Part shown: in pieces, positions 1 through 7,559 of the stretch
Numbering within the stretch: the first letter of the stretch is position 1
Layout: the number at the start of each line of letters is the position of its first letter
From: Anaerolineaceae bacterium
Lineage (GTDB): Bacteria > Chloroflexota > Anaerolineae > Anaerolineales > Anaerolineaceae
NCBI GenBank assembly: GCA_029265815.1
Contig: JAJUGU010000001.1
Span: forward strand, 1-64,000
DNA length: 64,000 nucleotides
Direction of reading: 5' to 3'
Made by a program: the position numbers and the translations under genes
Notes under the pieces: generated by a model
Database searches by the model: none
The model's input: the letters and a program-made list of their open reading frames with translations, nothing else
Told to the model about the DNA's origin: nothing

Positions 1-221
1 GGGTTTTTTGTTGCCATCAGAGGTTCGAATACCCGCAGGGGGTACTGTGTCCTTTGCCCCCAGCCTACAAAACTCCCGCGCAAGCGGGTTTTTTGTTGCC
101 ATCAGAGGTTCGAATACCCGCAGGGGGTACTGTGTCCTTTGCCCCCAGCCTACAAAACTCCCGCGCAAGCGGGTTTTTTGTTGCCATCAGAGGTTCGAAT
201 ACCCGCAGGGGGTACTGTGTC
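1..221. repeat. Tandem 85-bp repeat (2.6 copies) with terminator hairpins
   Basis: Copies begin at 1, 86 and 171; the third stops matching near 221, and the array may extend left of the window. The visible copies are essentially identical. Each unit holds a GC-rich hairpin CCCGC-GCAA-GCGGG followed by six T (a Rho-independent terminator on the plus strand), a second potential stem GGGGG/CCCCC, and a tRNA T-arm-like string GGTTCGAATACC. The base after TTCGAAT is A rather than C, so a proper T stem does not form and no whole tRNA is visible. Open reading frames through it are repeat translations and are not treated as genes. Confidence 0.85.
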
Positions 222-400
222 TTTTTAGATTTCTCCCAATTTCAGCACTCTATTAAAAATAAGTTGTCTATGAGAGAAGTCGAAATATGTATACCGAATG
301 GATTAATCAATTTCGTTATCACTACTTCCCCTGCATTTTTTTTTAAACAGACAACCTGAAGTGTTAATGAAAAAAAATACTGATGATCTAAGAGGTCGGG
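222..400. other. Intergenic, no gene seen
   Basis: AT-rich sequence between the repeat array and the MATE promoter. No supported ORF, RNA gene or hairpin was seen. Confidence 0.5.
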
Positions 401-406
401 TATAAT
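378..406 (+). promoter_or_regulatory. Putative sigma-70 promoter of the MATE gene
   Basis: A perfect -10 TATAAT lies at 401-406, 17 bp after a poor -35 (TACTGA, 378-383). A TTG that could act as an earlier start of the MATE gene begins inside this -10 box, which argues for the ATG at 439. Confidence 0.4.
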
Positions 407-438
407 TGCTTGTTTACTTTTCTTCAGGTGTAATCATC

Positions 439-1851
439 ATGAACTTACTGCGAAAAGCCATCCTATTTTTCAAGGATCCGGAATATTACCGGGTTCTATT
501 TCGACTGGCTTTACCCATTGCTTCACAAAATTTGGTTTCTGCTTCCTTGACCTTAATTGCCACCCTATTCATAGGTCAGCTGGGAGAGACTGCTGTCGCT
601 TCTGTCAGCCTTGCCAACCAGGTATTCTTCCTGGTTAACCTGATGGTTTTTGGAACTGTCAGTGGATGCGCTATCTTTATTGCCCAGCTCTGGGGAAAGA
701 AAGATGTTCATAACATCCACCGCGTGGTATCCCTGATGGTGAAGCTGGCACTGTTAGTTGCGGTATTGTTTACCGCTTTAGCTTTCTTTTTCCCAGAGAT
801 GGTGCTTCATGTTTATTCCAATGATCCAGAGGTCATTAAACAAGGAGGCCATTTCCTCCAGATCATCTGCTGGACTTATATCTTTTATGCCACGACAATG
901 GTGTTCAGTACGGCTTCCAGATCAACAGGAAATGTGCGCTTGCCATTATTTGTCAGCACGACGGCATTGGGAATCGAAATTATCCTGGCATTTCCGTTGA
1001 TCTTTGGTGTGAAAGCAATTGGACTTCCAGCCCTCGGAATTGATGGATTTGCGATTGCAGCCCTGATTGCCAGGATATTAGAGTGCGGCGCCATGTTGTT
1101 CTTCATATATCGCGACCCATTGAATCCCGTGCGGGTGGAATTAAAAGAATTACTTGATTGGGATTCAAAATTTGTAGCAACTGTATTAATGCCAGTGCTG
1201 CCTGTGATCGGTAATGAAACGTTGTGGTCATTTGGTATCACCACTTACAATGCGATATATGGTCATGTGGGTACTGACGCTGTTGCTGCCATGAACATGG
1301 TGGCGACCATCGAACAAATAGCATTTGTCCTCTTTCAAGGGGTGGGAACCGCCACTTCGATCATGGTTGGTAACCTTATCGGAAAAAAAGAAAGGGAAAA
1401 AGCATTTATTTATGGGGGAAGGTCTCTGGCTCTACAGGCTGGAAGTGCAGTGATGATGGGGCTTCTCGTATATCTTTTTGCGGGCAATATTTTTCAACTG
1501 TATAAAGTTTCACAAATAGTTATTGCCGAAGCCCAAGCAATTCTCGTTGTTCTGGCTCTCGGGATCTGGATTAAAGCCACAAATCATGTCATTATAATCG
1601 GCTTATTGAGGGCAGGTGGAGACACCAGGTTCTCTCTTGTGTTGGATGGAATGGTGATCTGGTTCGTGGGAGTCCCTGCCACAGCTTTAGGGGCATTTCT
1701 CTTTCACCTCCCGATATGGTATGTTTATGCCCTCACATTTACAGAAGAAATCGTGAAAGCCAGTATCGGTTTGTGGCGTTATTTCTCCAGGAGATGGATC
1801 AATGATATGACCCGAAAGGTTGAAGAAATTTCACCATTCGAGTTATGTTAA
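439..1851 (+). CDS. MATE family efflux transporter
   Basis: 470-residue polytopic membrane protein of the MATE (NorM/DinF-like) family, expected to export cationic drugs or metabolites in exchange for Na+ or H+. The chain has about 12 hydrophobic segments, with the typical early stretch LPIASQNLVSASLTLIATLF and the internal GNLIGKKEREKA loop that precedes the second half. Length is normal for the family. The ATG at 439 is chosen because AGGTG sits 8 bases upstream and the alternative TTG at 406 overlaps the -10 box. It runs convergently into the next MFS gene with only 4 bases between stop codons. The substrate cannot be inferred. Confidence 0.9.
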   Translation: MNLLRKAILFFKDPEYYRVLFRLALPIASQNLVSASLTLIATLFIGQLGETAVASVSLANQVFFLVNLMVFGTVSGCAIFIAQLWGKKDVHNIHRVVSLMVKLALLVAVLFTALAFFFPEMVLHVYSNDPEVIKQGGHFLQIICWTYIFYATTMVFSTASRSTGNVRLPLFVSTTALGIEIILAFPLIFGVKAIGLPALGIDGFAIAALIARILECGAMLFFIYRDPLNPVRVELKELLDWDSKFVATVLMPVLPVIGNETLWSFGITTYNAIYGHVGTDAVAAMNMVATIEQIAFVLFQGVGTATSIMVGNLIGKKEREKAFIYGGRSLALQAGSAVMMGLLVYLFAGNIFQLYKVSQIVIAEAQAILVVLALGIWIKATNHVIIIGLLRAGGDTRFSLVLDGMVIWFVGVPATALGAFLFHLPIWYVYALTFTEEIVKASIGLWRYFSRRWINDMTRKVEEISPFELC

Positions 1852-1855
1852 TCAG

Positions 1856-3118
1856 CTAGGGGGATGGAATCACGGGTACTTTGCTCGCAGGATCTCTGGC
1901 GAGAATAGCCAGAATAGTGACTGAAATTCCAGCGAAAATCGCTGACACGATAAACATCATCGTGTATCCATACATGTCAGCCAGTATTCCTCCCAATAGA
2001 GGGGCAAGTATAGTTGCGGGAGCAACCAAAGTATTGGACATGCCTACGTATAAAGGACGATGCTCTTCAGTTCCAAATTCAAGCGATATAGTCAGTCCAA
2101 TTGTCCAATAACAGGCATTTGCTGCACCGGCCAGGATAAACACAACAGAAAATAAACTGAAATCTTTGACTGTGATTGCTAACAAGCTACTGACTGCTGA
2201 GCATACACAGCCAAGGATGAGTACACTCTTGCGAGACCATTTATCGGCCAGATGGCCAAGAAGCGGATTGGCAATTACTTGGGTAATTAATAGTATGGAG
2301 GTCATGATGCCTGCCTGTATTGTTGACATTTTCAGATGGCTGACAGCGAAGACCGTTATAAAGGCATAAGACATCATTCCAAATTGCGAAATGAATCTAC
2401 TGACCAGATAATTACTAAAAGATCTGTCAGTCTTCAGGATTTTCATCATGTTTTTCCAAATCGGGGTTGGTGATATTGCTTGCGGGTCGATTGGACGTTT
2501 AGACTCGCGGGTTAGATTTAAGAAAATCCAAGAAATGACATATAAACCTGAAGCAATGAAGAAGCACGTAGCAAAATCATACGGAGGGGTAATTTTAGAT
2601 AATAAAATTCCAGATAAATAGGCACCAAGGCTGGATAGGAGATTAGATGCTGCTGCCTGAAACCCATAGAAGGTAGCGCGAATATTGCCAGGAATTACTT
2701 TGCTGATCATGATTTGCCAGGCATTCGCAGTAAAACCTGATCCTAAACCCTGCCAGATGAGGAGCAAGAATGAAATGATCAGAGCTGTTGTGACGTTAAG
2801 GTAAGGGAGGAATATTCCAACAAGTGCCAGACCGAGAATTGGTAAACGTTCTTGGACAGTCATGAACATCACAAACGGCTTAACACGTTCCATTTTCGAT
2901 ATTTGTGAAGCGGTCAATAATTGCGGAAGTTGCCATCCAACATTGTGAATGGCAGGAACAAGACCAATGAGTGTTGCTGAAGAGGTCAAAGTCGATATGA
3001 ACAAAGGAATCACTGTTGTGTAAGAAGCAAAACCAACGCCAAATCCGAAGAATGCACCGTCACCAATGTTGGCAATATAGTTATGCTTTAGCTCCCGGTT
3101 ATCTTCAGATAAACTCAT
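1856..3118 (-). CDS. MFS transporter
   Basis: 420-residue major facilitator superfamily permease with about 12 hydrophobic segments. The conserved inter-helix loop appears in its second half as GHLADKWSRKSVLILG, and the N half begins with a cytoplasmic stretch followed by NIGDGAFFGFGVGF. The family moves small solutes by proton-coupled antiport or symport; the substrate is unknown. It starts 19 bases downstream of the terminator that ends the VKOR unit, so it probably has its own weak promoter or relies on read-through. Its SD is poor (AGAG). It is only distantly similar in style to the MFS gene at 49164-50456. Confidence 0.85.
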   Translation of the reverse strand: MSLSEDNRELKHNYIANIGDGAFFGFGVGFASYTTVIPLFISTLTSSATLIGLVPAIHNVGWQLPQLLTASQISKMERVKPFVMFMTVQERLPILGLALVGIFLPYLNVTTALIISFLLLIWQGLGSGFTANAWQIMISKVIPGNIRATFYGFQAAASNLLSSLGAYLSGILLSKITPPYDFATCFFIASGLYVISWIFLNLTRESKRPIDPQAISPTPIWKNMMKILKTDRSFSNYLVSRFISQFGMMSYAFITVFAVSHLKMSTIQAGIMTSILLITQVIANPLLGHLADKWSRKSVLILGCVCSAVSSLLAITVKDFSLFSVVFILAGAANACYWTIGLTISLEFGTEEHRPLYVGMSNTLVAPATILAPLLGGILADMYGYTMMFIVSAIFAGISVTILAILARDPASKVPVIPSP

Positions 3119-3136
3119 TTTGTTCTCTGCTTATAG

Positions 3137-3163
3137 AAAAAACCCCGGCAATTACCCGGGGTG
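3137..3163 (-). terminator. Rho-independent terminator after the acidic Cys protein
   Basis: On the minus strand ACCCCGG-GTAATT-GCCGGGGT-like stem followed by TTTTTT; the other strand also carries a T-run, so it could act both ways. It closes the VKOR/small-protein unit. Confidence 0.8.
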
Positions 3164-3187
3164 ATTTTTTTTGAGGCTTATGTACCC

Positions 3188-3421
3188 TTAATTTTCCTCA
3201 TCAAAGTCCATATCTTCCCAATCGTCTTCCCCCTCTTCTTCCATATCATCCCATTCTTCCAATTCTTCTTCTTCTGTATCCCAGTCTTCATCCGTGACGG
3301 TTTCAGCATTGGGTGAATAGGTTTTGCATCCGGTATCAGGATCGAGTTCTACCATACCTGCAGAACAAATTCCTTCATCCAAAAATGCACAATCCAAATA
3401 ATGGCAACGAATACGTGGCAT
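3188..3421 (-). CDS. Small acidic Cys4 protein, unknown function
   Basis: 77 residues. The N-terminal half carries four cysteines (C6, C11, C19, C32) in a compact arrangement that could bind a metal or form disulfides; the tail from about residue 44 is almost entirely Asp/Glu with a few Trp. A strong SD (GGAGG, 8 bases before ATG) lies in the end of the VKOR gene, and only 1 base separates the two genes, so they are translated from one mRNA. I do not recognise a family. Linkage to VKOR suggests a redox or protein-folding context, but this is inference. Confidence 0.75.
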   Translation of the reverse strand: MPRIRCHYLDCAFLDEGICSAGMVELDPDTGCKTYSPNAETVTDEDWDTEEEELEEWDDMEEEGEDDWEDMDFDEEN

Positions 3422-3422
3422 A

Positions 3423-3902
3423 CTATTTTCCTCCTTGTTTTAACAAGATCGGCGTTTGAGATTTAAGTCTTGTGATCGTCGCGATCATAATTACTGTGAC
3501 TGTTAATGCTGATAACATGCACCACTGGCAGATCGCACGGATTACAAATATTTCAAGAAAAGTAAGGTACATTGAATATAGAAAACCTGTAAAAGATACC
3601 CCAAACAAAATTAGATTTTGGTATCTACTGACCCATTCACTCCGTTTACCCAGCAAAAGAACCAGAATAACCATCGCATAAGCGGCTGCACCAAATGCTG
3701 CTATTGGAATTCCCCACAACTCAGACCACTTGCTGGAATTGACTGTATGGCAGTCACCAAGACCTGGTGTGCAGTAGAGGGGGGTCTTTGTGAATTTAAT
3801 CAAAGTAAGATACGACGCATCTATAAAACCGACAATTCCTGCAAGCCATATCACAATCAACGATCTGTTGCCGTTGTCAATTCCGGATTTACTTTTTGTC
3901 AT
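3423..3902 (-). CDS. Vitamin K epoxide reductase (VKOR) family protein
   Basis: 159-residue inner-membrane protein with four or five hydrophobic segments. It has the VKOR signature: loop cysteines C44 and C51 in the GDCHTVNSS context, the WGIP motif, and the active-site CxxC C125-QW-C128 at the start of the last helix. Bacterial VKOR homologues re-oxidise DsbA-like thiol oxidases using quinones, so a role in disulfide bond formation is expected. No thioredoxin-like domain is fused. It has SD AAGGA before ATG and a good upstream promoter, and is followed at 1 base by the acidic Cys protein. Confidence 0.92.
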   Translation of the reverse strand: MTKSKSGIDNGNRSLIVIWLAGIVGFIDASYLTLIKFTKTPLYCTPGLGDCHTVNSSKWSELWGIPIAAFGAAAYAMVILVLLLGKRSEWVSRYQNLILFGVSFTGFLYSMYLTFLEIFVIRAICQWCMLSALTVTVIMIATITRLKSQTPILLKQGGK

Positions 3903-3920
3903 AGTTCCTTAACCGGCGGG

Positions 3921-3949
3921 ATTTTACCTTAATCAATAGAACATGTAAA
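3921..3949 (-). promoter_or_regulatory. Sigma-70 promoter of the VKOR operon
   Basis: Minus strand TTTACA, 17-bp spacer, TAAAAT, ending about 20 bases before the VKOR start codon. Confidence 0.6.
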
Positions 3950-4009
3950 GGCTCGCAAAGGAGAAGATCAGCGCGGGTCTCTTTAAAAAGCGGCAATATT
4001 ATAACATTA

Positions 4010-6256
4010 TTATCCGGGATTCAATCGATGAGCTTCCATGACATTTGGAAGATTCTCTATTCTAGTTAAAACTCTTGACAGTTGTACAATGTCAGATATT
4101 TCCACTACCATTATTAATGAAGCTAGGTTGTGGGTGACATTAATTTTAATATCTTTCAGGTTGATATTTTCATTACTTAAGACGGTAGAAATATCTCCCA
4201 TCAACCCTTGTCGATCGTAGGCTTTAATTTGAATCTCGACCGGGAATGTATGCTTGGGTTCTCCCCAGGCAACTCTAACAATACGGTCACGGTCTTTCAT
4301 GCGAAGGATATTCGGGCAATCCTGCCGGTGAATGGTTGCACCCCTTCCGCGCGTAATATATCCTACAATCGCATCTCCAGGAACGGGATTACAGCAGTGG
4401 GCAAAGTTGGTAAGAATGTTACGTAAACCTAAGACACTGACTGCATTTTCAGTGATGTCTTTGGGAGCTGACGGCTTGATTTCGAACAGGTGGGATTCAT
4501 CAGCCTGGCCTTCTGAAAGGGTGTTGATGATGTGACCAATAGAAATGTCACCGCACCCTACCGCGACATACATGTCATCTAATGAATGATAATCGAATGC
4601 TTTGGCTAATTTATCCAGGTCGTAATTTTGAAGTCCTAGACGACGCAACTCGCGTTCTAAAATCTCTTTACCCTGGGTGAGGTTTTGCTCGCGATTCTGA
4701 TGCTTAAACCAGCTGCGTATTTTGGATCTTGCTCTCTGGGTTTTTACCAATCCCAAGTTCGGATTCAGCCAGTCTCGTGAAGGGCCTCCCTGTTTTGCAG
4801 CCAGAACTTCTACCTGGTCACCGGTTTTTAACGCGTAGTCAAGACTTACTAATTTACCGTTAACTTTTGCTCCACGGCATCTGTTTCCAATTTCGGTGTG
4901 TACAGTATAAGCAAAATCGATGGGTGTTGCTCCAGCTGGCAGATCAATGATATCACCTCGAGGAGTAAACACATAAACTCGATCTTGGAATACATCGGTC
5001 TTCATTCCGTCAACAAATTCATTTGCGTCTTGAACTTCCTGGCGCCACTCCATCAATTTTTTCAACCAGTTGATACGTTGTTCGTATTGTTCGTCTCTTG
5101 GACCTTTTTCTTTATACCGCCAGTGAGCTGCAATACCGTACTCAGCGTTCTGATTCATCTCTGGGGTTCGAATTTGTACTTCAAGGGGTTTACCATCATC
5201 ATATAGAACCGCGGTATGTAAAGATTGGTAAAAATTATCTTTTGGTGCAGCAATATAATCATCAAATTCATTAGGGATGGGACGCCAGTGAGTATGAATA
5301 ATTCCTAAAACTGCGTAACAGGATGGAATATCGGGAACAATTAACCTGACCCCGCGCAGATCGCGAACTAATTCGAAGGGTTTATCTTTGTCGATCATCT
5401 TGCGGTAAATGGAATAGATGTGTTTACTGCGTCCGCTGATTTCTACTTTAATACCAGTTTCGCTAATTAATGCAGAAAGTCTTTCGGTAATGGCTTTAAG
5501 CTGCCGCTCACGTTCAGCGCGAGTTTCAGCAAGATTTTGAGCAATCTCCTTATACTTTTCTGGTTTTGTGTAGCGCAGTCCAAGGTCTTCAAGTTCCCAT
5601 TTCAACTGCCAAATACCCAGGCGGTTGGCAAGAGGAGCAAAAATATCGAGTGTTTCTTGAGCAATTCGGCGTCGTTTGTTTTCGGGCATGTATCCCAGAG
5701 TGCGCATATTATGCAGACGGTCAGCAAGCTTAATGAGAATGACGCGAATGTCATCTCCCATGGCCAGGAAAGTCTTGCGCAGCGTTTCGTTAGCGAGTTC
5801 TCTGCGTCGGTCACGCGCCAATTGAGAATTAAGGAGTGTCTCCTGTTCTTCTTTATCCTTTTCGGTATTGTTGGAAAACATCTCCGCATCGTGTTGGTCA
5901 GCCCTAGAAACTCTTGGAAGGTGTGTGAGTTTGGTAACCCCGTCCACCAGACTGGCGACTTCATCGCCAAAATCACGCCGAATATCTTGAAGGGTAACTG
6001 AAGTATCTTCAACTGTATCGTGGAGCAATCCTGCAGCTACCACAACCGGCTGAACCCGTAATTCCGCAAGAATAATCGCTACCGCAACACAATGAGAAAT
6101 ATAAGGCTCACCGGAGACTCTTTTTTGATTTTTATGCGCTTCCTCGGCATACTGGTAAGCCTGGATAATAAACTCGCGATCAACCAGAGAATAGTTCTCT
6201 GGCAGAACTTCCAGAAGGTTTTCAAGAAAAGGTTTTACATTCTCTGTACTGATCAT
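4010..6256 (-). CDS. rel: RelA/SpoT family (p)ppGpp synthetase/hydrolase
   Basis: 748 residues with the full long RSH layout: HD hydrolase (about 25-200), synthetase (about 255-370), TGS (about 410-470, RVYVFTPRGDIIDLP), zinc-finger/helical region, and C-terminal ACT (about 670-748). Hydrolase residues look intact: H41, H79-D80, E83-D84 and KLADRLHNMR. Synthetase residues look intact too (DLRGVRLIV, YQSLHTAV, EVQIRT). The synthetase loop that usually reads RxKD in bifunctional enzymes is EFDD (330-333), as in monofunctional RelA. Residues about 111-155 are a charged insertion within the HD domain. It controls the stringent response. Transcribed alone. Confidence 0.95.
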   Translation of the reverse strand: MISTENVKPFLENLLEVLPENYSLVDREFIIQAYQYAEEAHKNQKRVSGEPYISHCVAVAIILAELRVQPVVVAAGLLHDTVEDTSVTLQDIRRDFGDEVASLVDGVTKLTHLPRVSRADQHDAEMFSNNTEKDKEEQETLLNSQLARDRRRELANETLRKTFLAMGDDIRVILIKLADRLHNMRTLGYMPENKRRRIAQETLDIFAPLANRLGIWQLKWELEDLGLRYTKPEKYKEIAQNLAETRAERERQLKAITERLSALISETGIKVEISGRSKHIYSIYRKMIDKDKPFELVRDLRGVRLIVPDIPSCYAVLGIIHTHWRPIPNEFDDYIAAPKDNFYQSLHTAVLYDDGKPLEVQIRTPEMNQNAEYGIAAHWRYKEKGPRDEQYEQRINWLKKLMEWRQEVQDANEFVDGMKTDVFQDRVYVFTPRGDIIDLPAGATPIDFAYTVHTEIGNRCRGAKVNGKLVSLDYALKTGDQVEVLAAKQGGPSRDWLNPNLGLVKTQRARSKIRSWFKHQNREQNLTQGKEILERELRRLGLQNYDLDKLAKAFDYHSLDDMYVAVGCGDISIGHIINTLSEGQADESHLFEIKPSAPKDITENAVSVLGLRNILTNFAHCCNPVPGDAIVGYITRGRGATIHRQDCPNILRMKDRDRIVRVAWGEPKHTFPVEIQIKAYDRQGLMGDISTVLSNENINLKDIKINVTHNLASLIMVVEISDIVQLSRVLTRIENLPNVMEAHRLNPG

Positions 6257-6279
6257 AGTCTACACTCAGTAGAGATAAT

Positions 6280-6307
6280 AGTATATCATTGCGGCGCATA
6301 TGTGTAA
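6280..6307 (-). promoter_or_regulatory. Putative promoter of rel
   Basis: Minus strand TTACAC, 16 bp, TATACT, about 23 bases before the rel start codon. Confidence 0.45.
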
Positions 6308-6397
6308 TCCGCAGTTTTAGTAATTTCCATTCACCGGTTTGGGGTTTACTCCAACCAAACCTATCGGGAAGGTTTTTCGAATATCCCTAACACTTAA

Positions 6398-7558
6398 TTA
6401 TTTGAGTAGTTCCTGTCCTTCGAATTTCCTCAATGGTGAAAGATAACTCAGGGTTTCGTTATCTTCTATCGTCAATGTTTTGGTAACCAGGCGGGTAAGC
6501 AATTCGCCTGTTGATGGCCCTAGCATGAATCCCTGCCCACATAACCCGATACCAAGAAGGAAATTGGAAATTTCTGGCGACCAACCAATGATCGGGAACC
6601 CGTCGGGGGTCATGGGGTAGAGCCCTCTCCATGTGCGGCGCACCCGAATATTCTTTAATCGGGGCATGATTTCGATCATGCGCTTCGAAACCATCGGTAA
6701 AAAGACACTTGTTTCATTTACATCAGTGCCCCAGGCATTCGGGCTTGGTGTGATGCAGAAAATAATTTGCCCTGTGATATGTTGATAGAAATAATAATTC
6801 GATGAGCCAGGTGCGGGGCGAATATCAACGACCATCGGCCCAAGAAAACGGGCAACAGGCTCAGTGATAGCGGCCTCGTGGCTGTCTGGTCTAATGGGGA
6901 GATCAATTCCAGCCATCTTACCCACATCTGCGGCGAATGGCCCAGCTGTATTGATTACGATATAGGAAGAATATTTACCATTTCTTGTTTGAACGGCTTT
7001 GATCCTTCCATGGTCGATATCGAAACCGGTAACCGGCTCACTGAAGTGGAAATCCACGCCTAAATCACGAGCGTGAGAATAATAGGCATGATTTGCTAAA
7101 AGCGGAGAGGCGCTGCCGTCATAAGGAGAAAATGTTCCTCCGATCAATCCTTCAGGATTTAGATCAGGTACGATTTTTAACAGGTCATGGTGTTCATACC
7201 AGTCATTGACAAGCCCATAGGATTTTTGTACAGAAAGAAGGTCTTTGAGAATTTTTTCTTCACGCGGGGAATATGCAACGAATGTATATCCGCATTGGTC
7301 CCATTCAATGTCCTCTCCAAATTCTTCATGAAAGTGAGAAAAAATCTCAATACTACGGAGGCATAATCTGATCTTTGCTGGATCGGAATGTGTGGCTCGA
7401 ATTCCACCAATGGCGCGCTTATTTGATCCCTGACCCACACTGGCAACCGATTCGAGTACGAGGATTTTCAATCCGGCTTTCGCCAGGTAATAGGCAGTAG
7501 GAGTGCCCAGCGAACCAGCGCCGATGATAATTGCGTCATATTGGTTGTCAGTGCTCAT
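6398..7558 (-). CDS. FAD-dependent oxidoreductase, DAO/sarcosine oxidase beta-like
   Basis: 386 residues. The N-terminus has the Rossmann FAD motif GAGSLGTPTAYYLAKAG, and the C-terminal half has GLYPMTPDGFPIIGW and a GLCGQGFMLGP stretch typical of the DadA/sarcosine oxidase beta/glycine oxidase family. It likely oxidises an N-substituted or secondary amino acid (sarcosine, proline, hydroxyproline or similar). The ATG at 7558 is chosen because it follows AAGGTG and precedes the FAD motif directly; a longer reading would run into the neighbour. One base separates it from the upstream Fe-S/FAD gene, so the two probably form a heteromeric dehydrogenase. The substrate is unproven. Confidence 0.88.
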   Translation of the reverse strand: MSTDNQYDAIIIGAGSLGTPTAYYLAKAGLKILVLESVASVGQGSNKRAIGGIRATHSDPAKIRLCLRSIEIFSHFHEEFGEDIEWDQCGYTFVAYSPREEKILKDLLSVQKSYGLVNDWYEHHDLLKIVPDLNPEGLIGGTFSPYDGSASPLLANHAYYSHARDLGVDFHFSEPVTGFDIDHGRIKAVQTRNGKYSSYIVINTAGPFAADVGKMAGIDLPIRPDSHEAAITEPVARFLGPMVVDIRPAPGSSNYYFYQHITGQIIFCITPSPNAWGTDVNETSVFLPMVSKRMIEIMPRLKNIRVRRTWRGLYPMTPDGFPIIGWSPEISNFLLGIGLCGQGFMLGPSTGELLTRLVTKTLTIEDNETLSYLSPLRKFEGQELLK

Positions 7559-7559
7559 T

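Noticed and set aside
1-221. CRISPR array or tRNA gene
   Set aside because: Units are contiguous with no unique spacers, and the T-arm-like part lacks a matching stem and the rest of a tRNA.
406-438. TTG start of the MATE gene
   Set aside because: It begins inside the TATAAT box; the ATG at 439 has a good SD.
5602-6012. 136-aa antisense frame inside rel
   Set aside because: It lies wholly within the strongly conserved Rel coding sequence and has no SD or family features.
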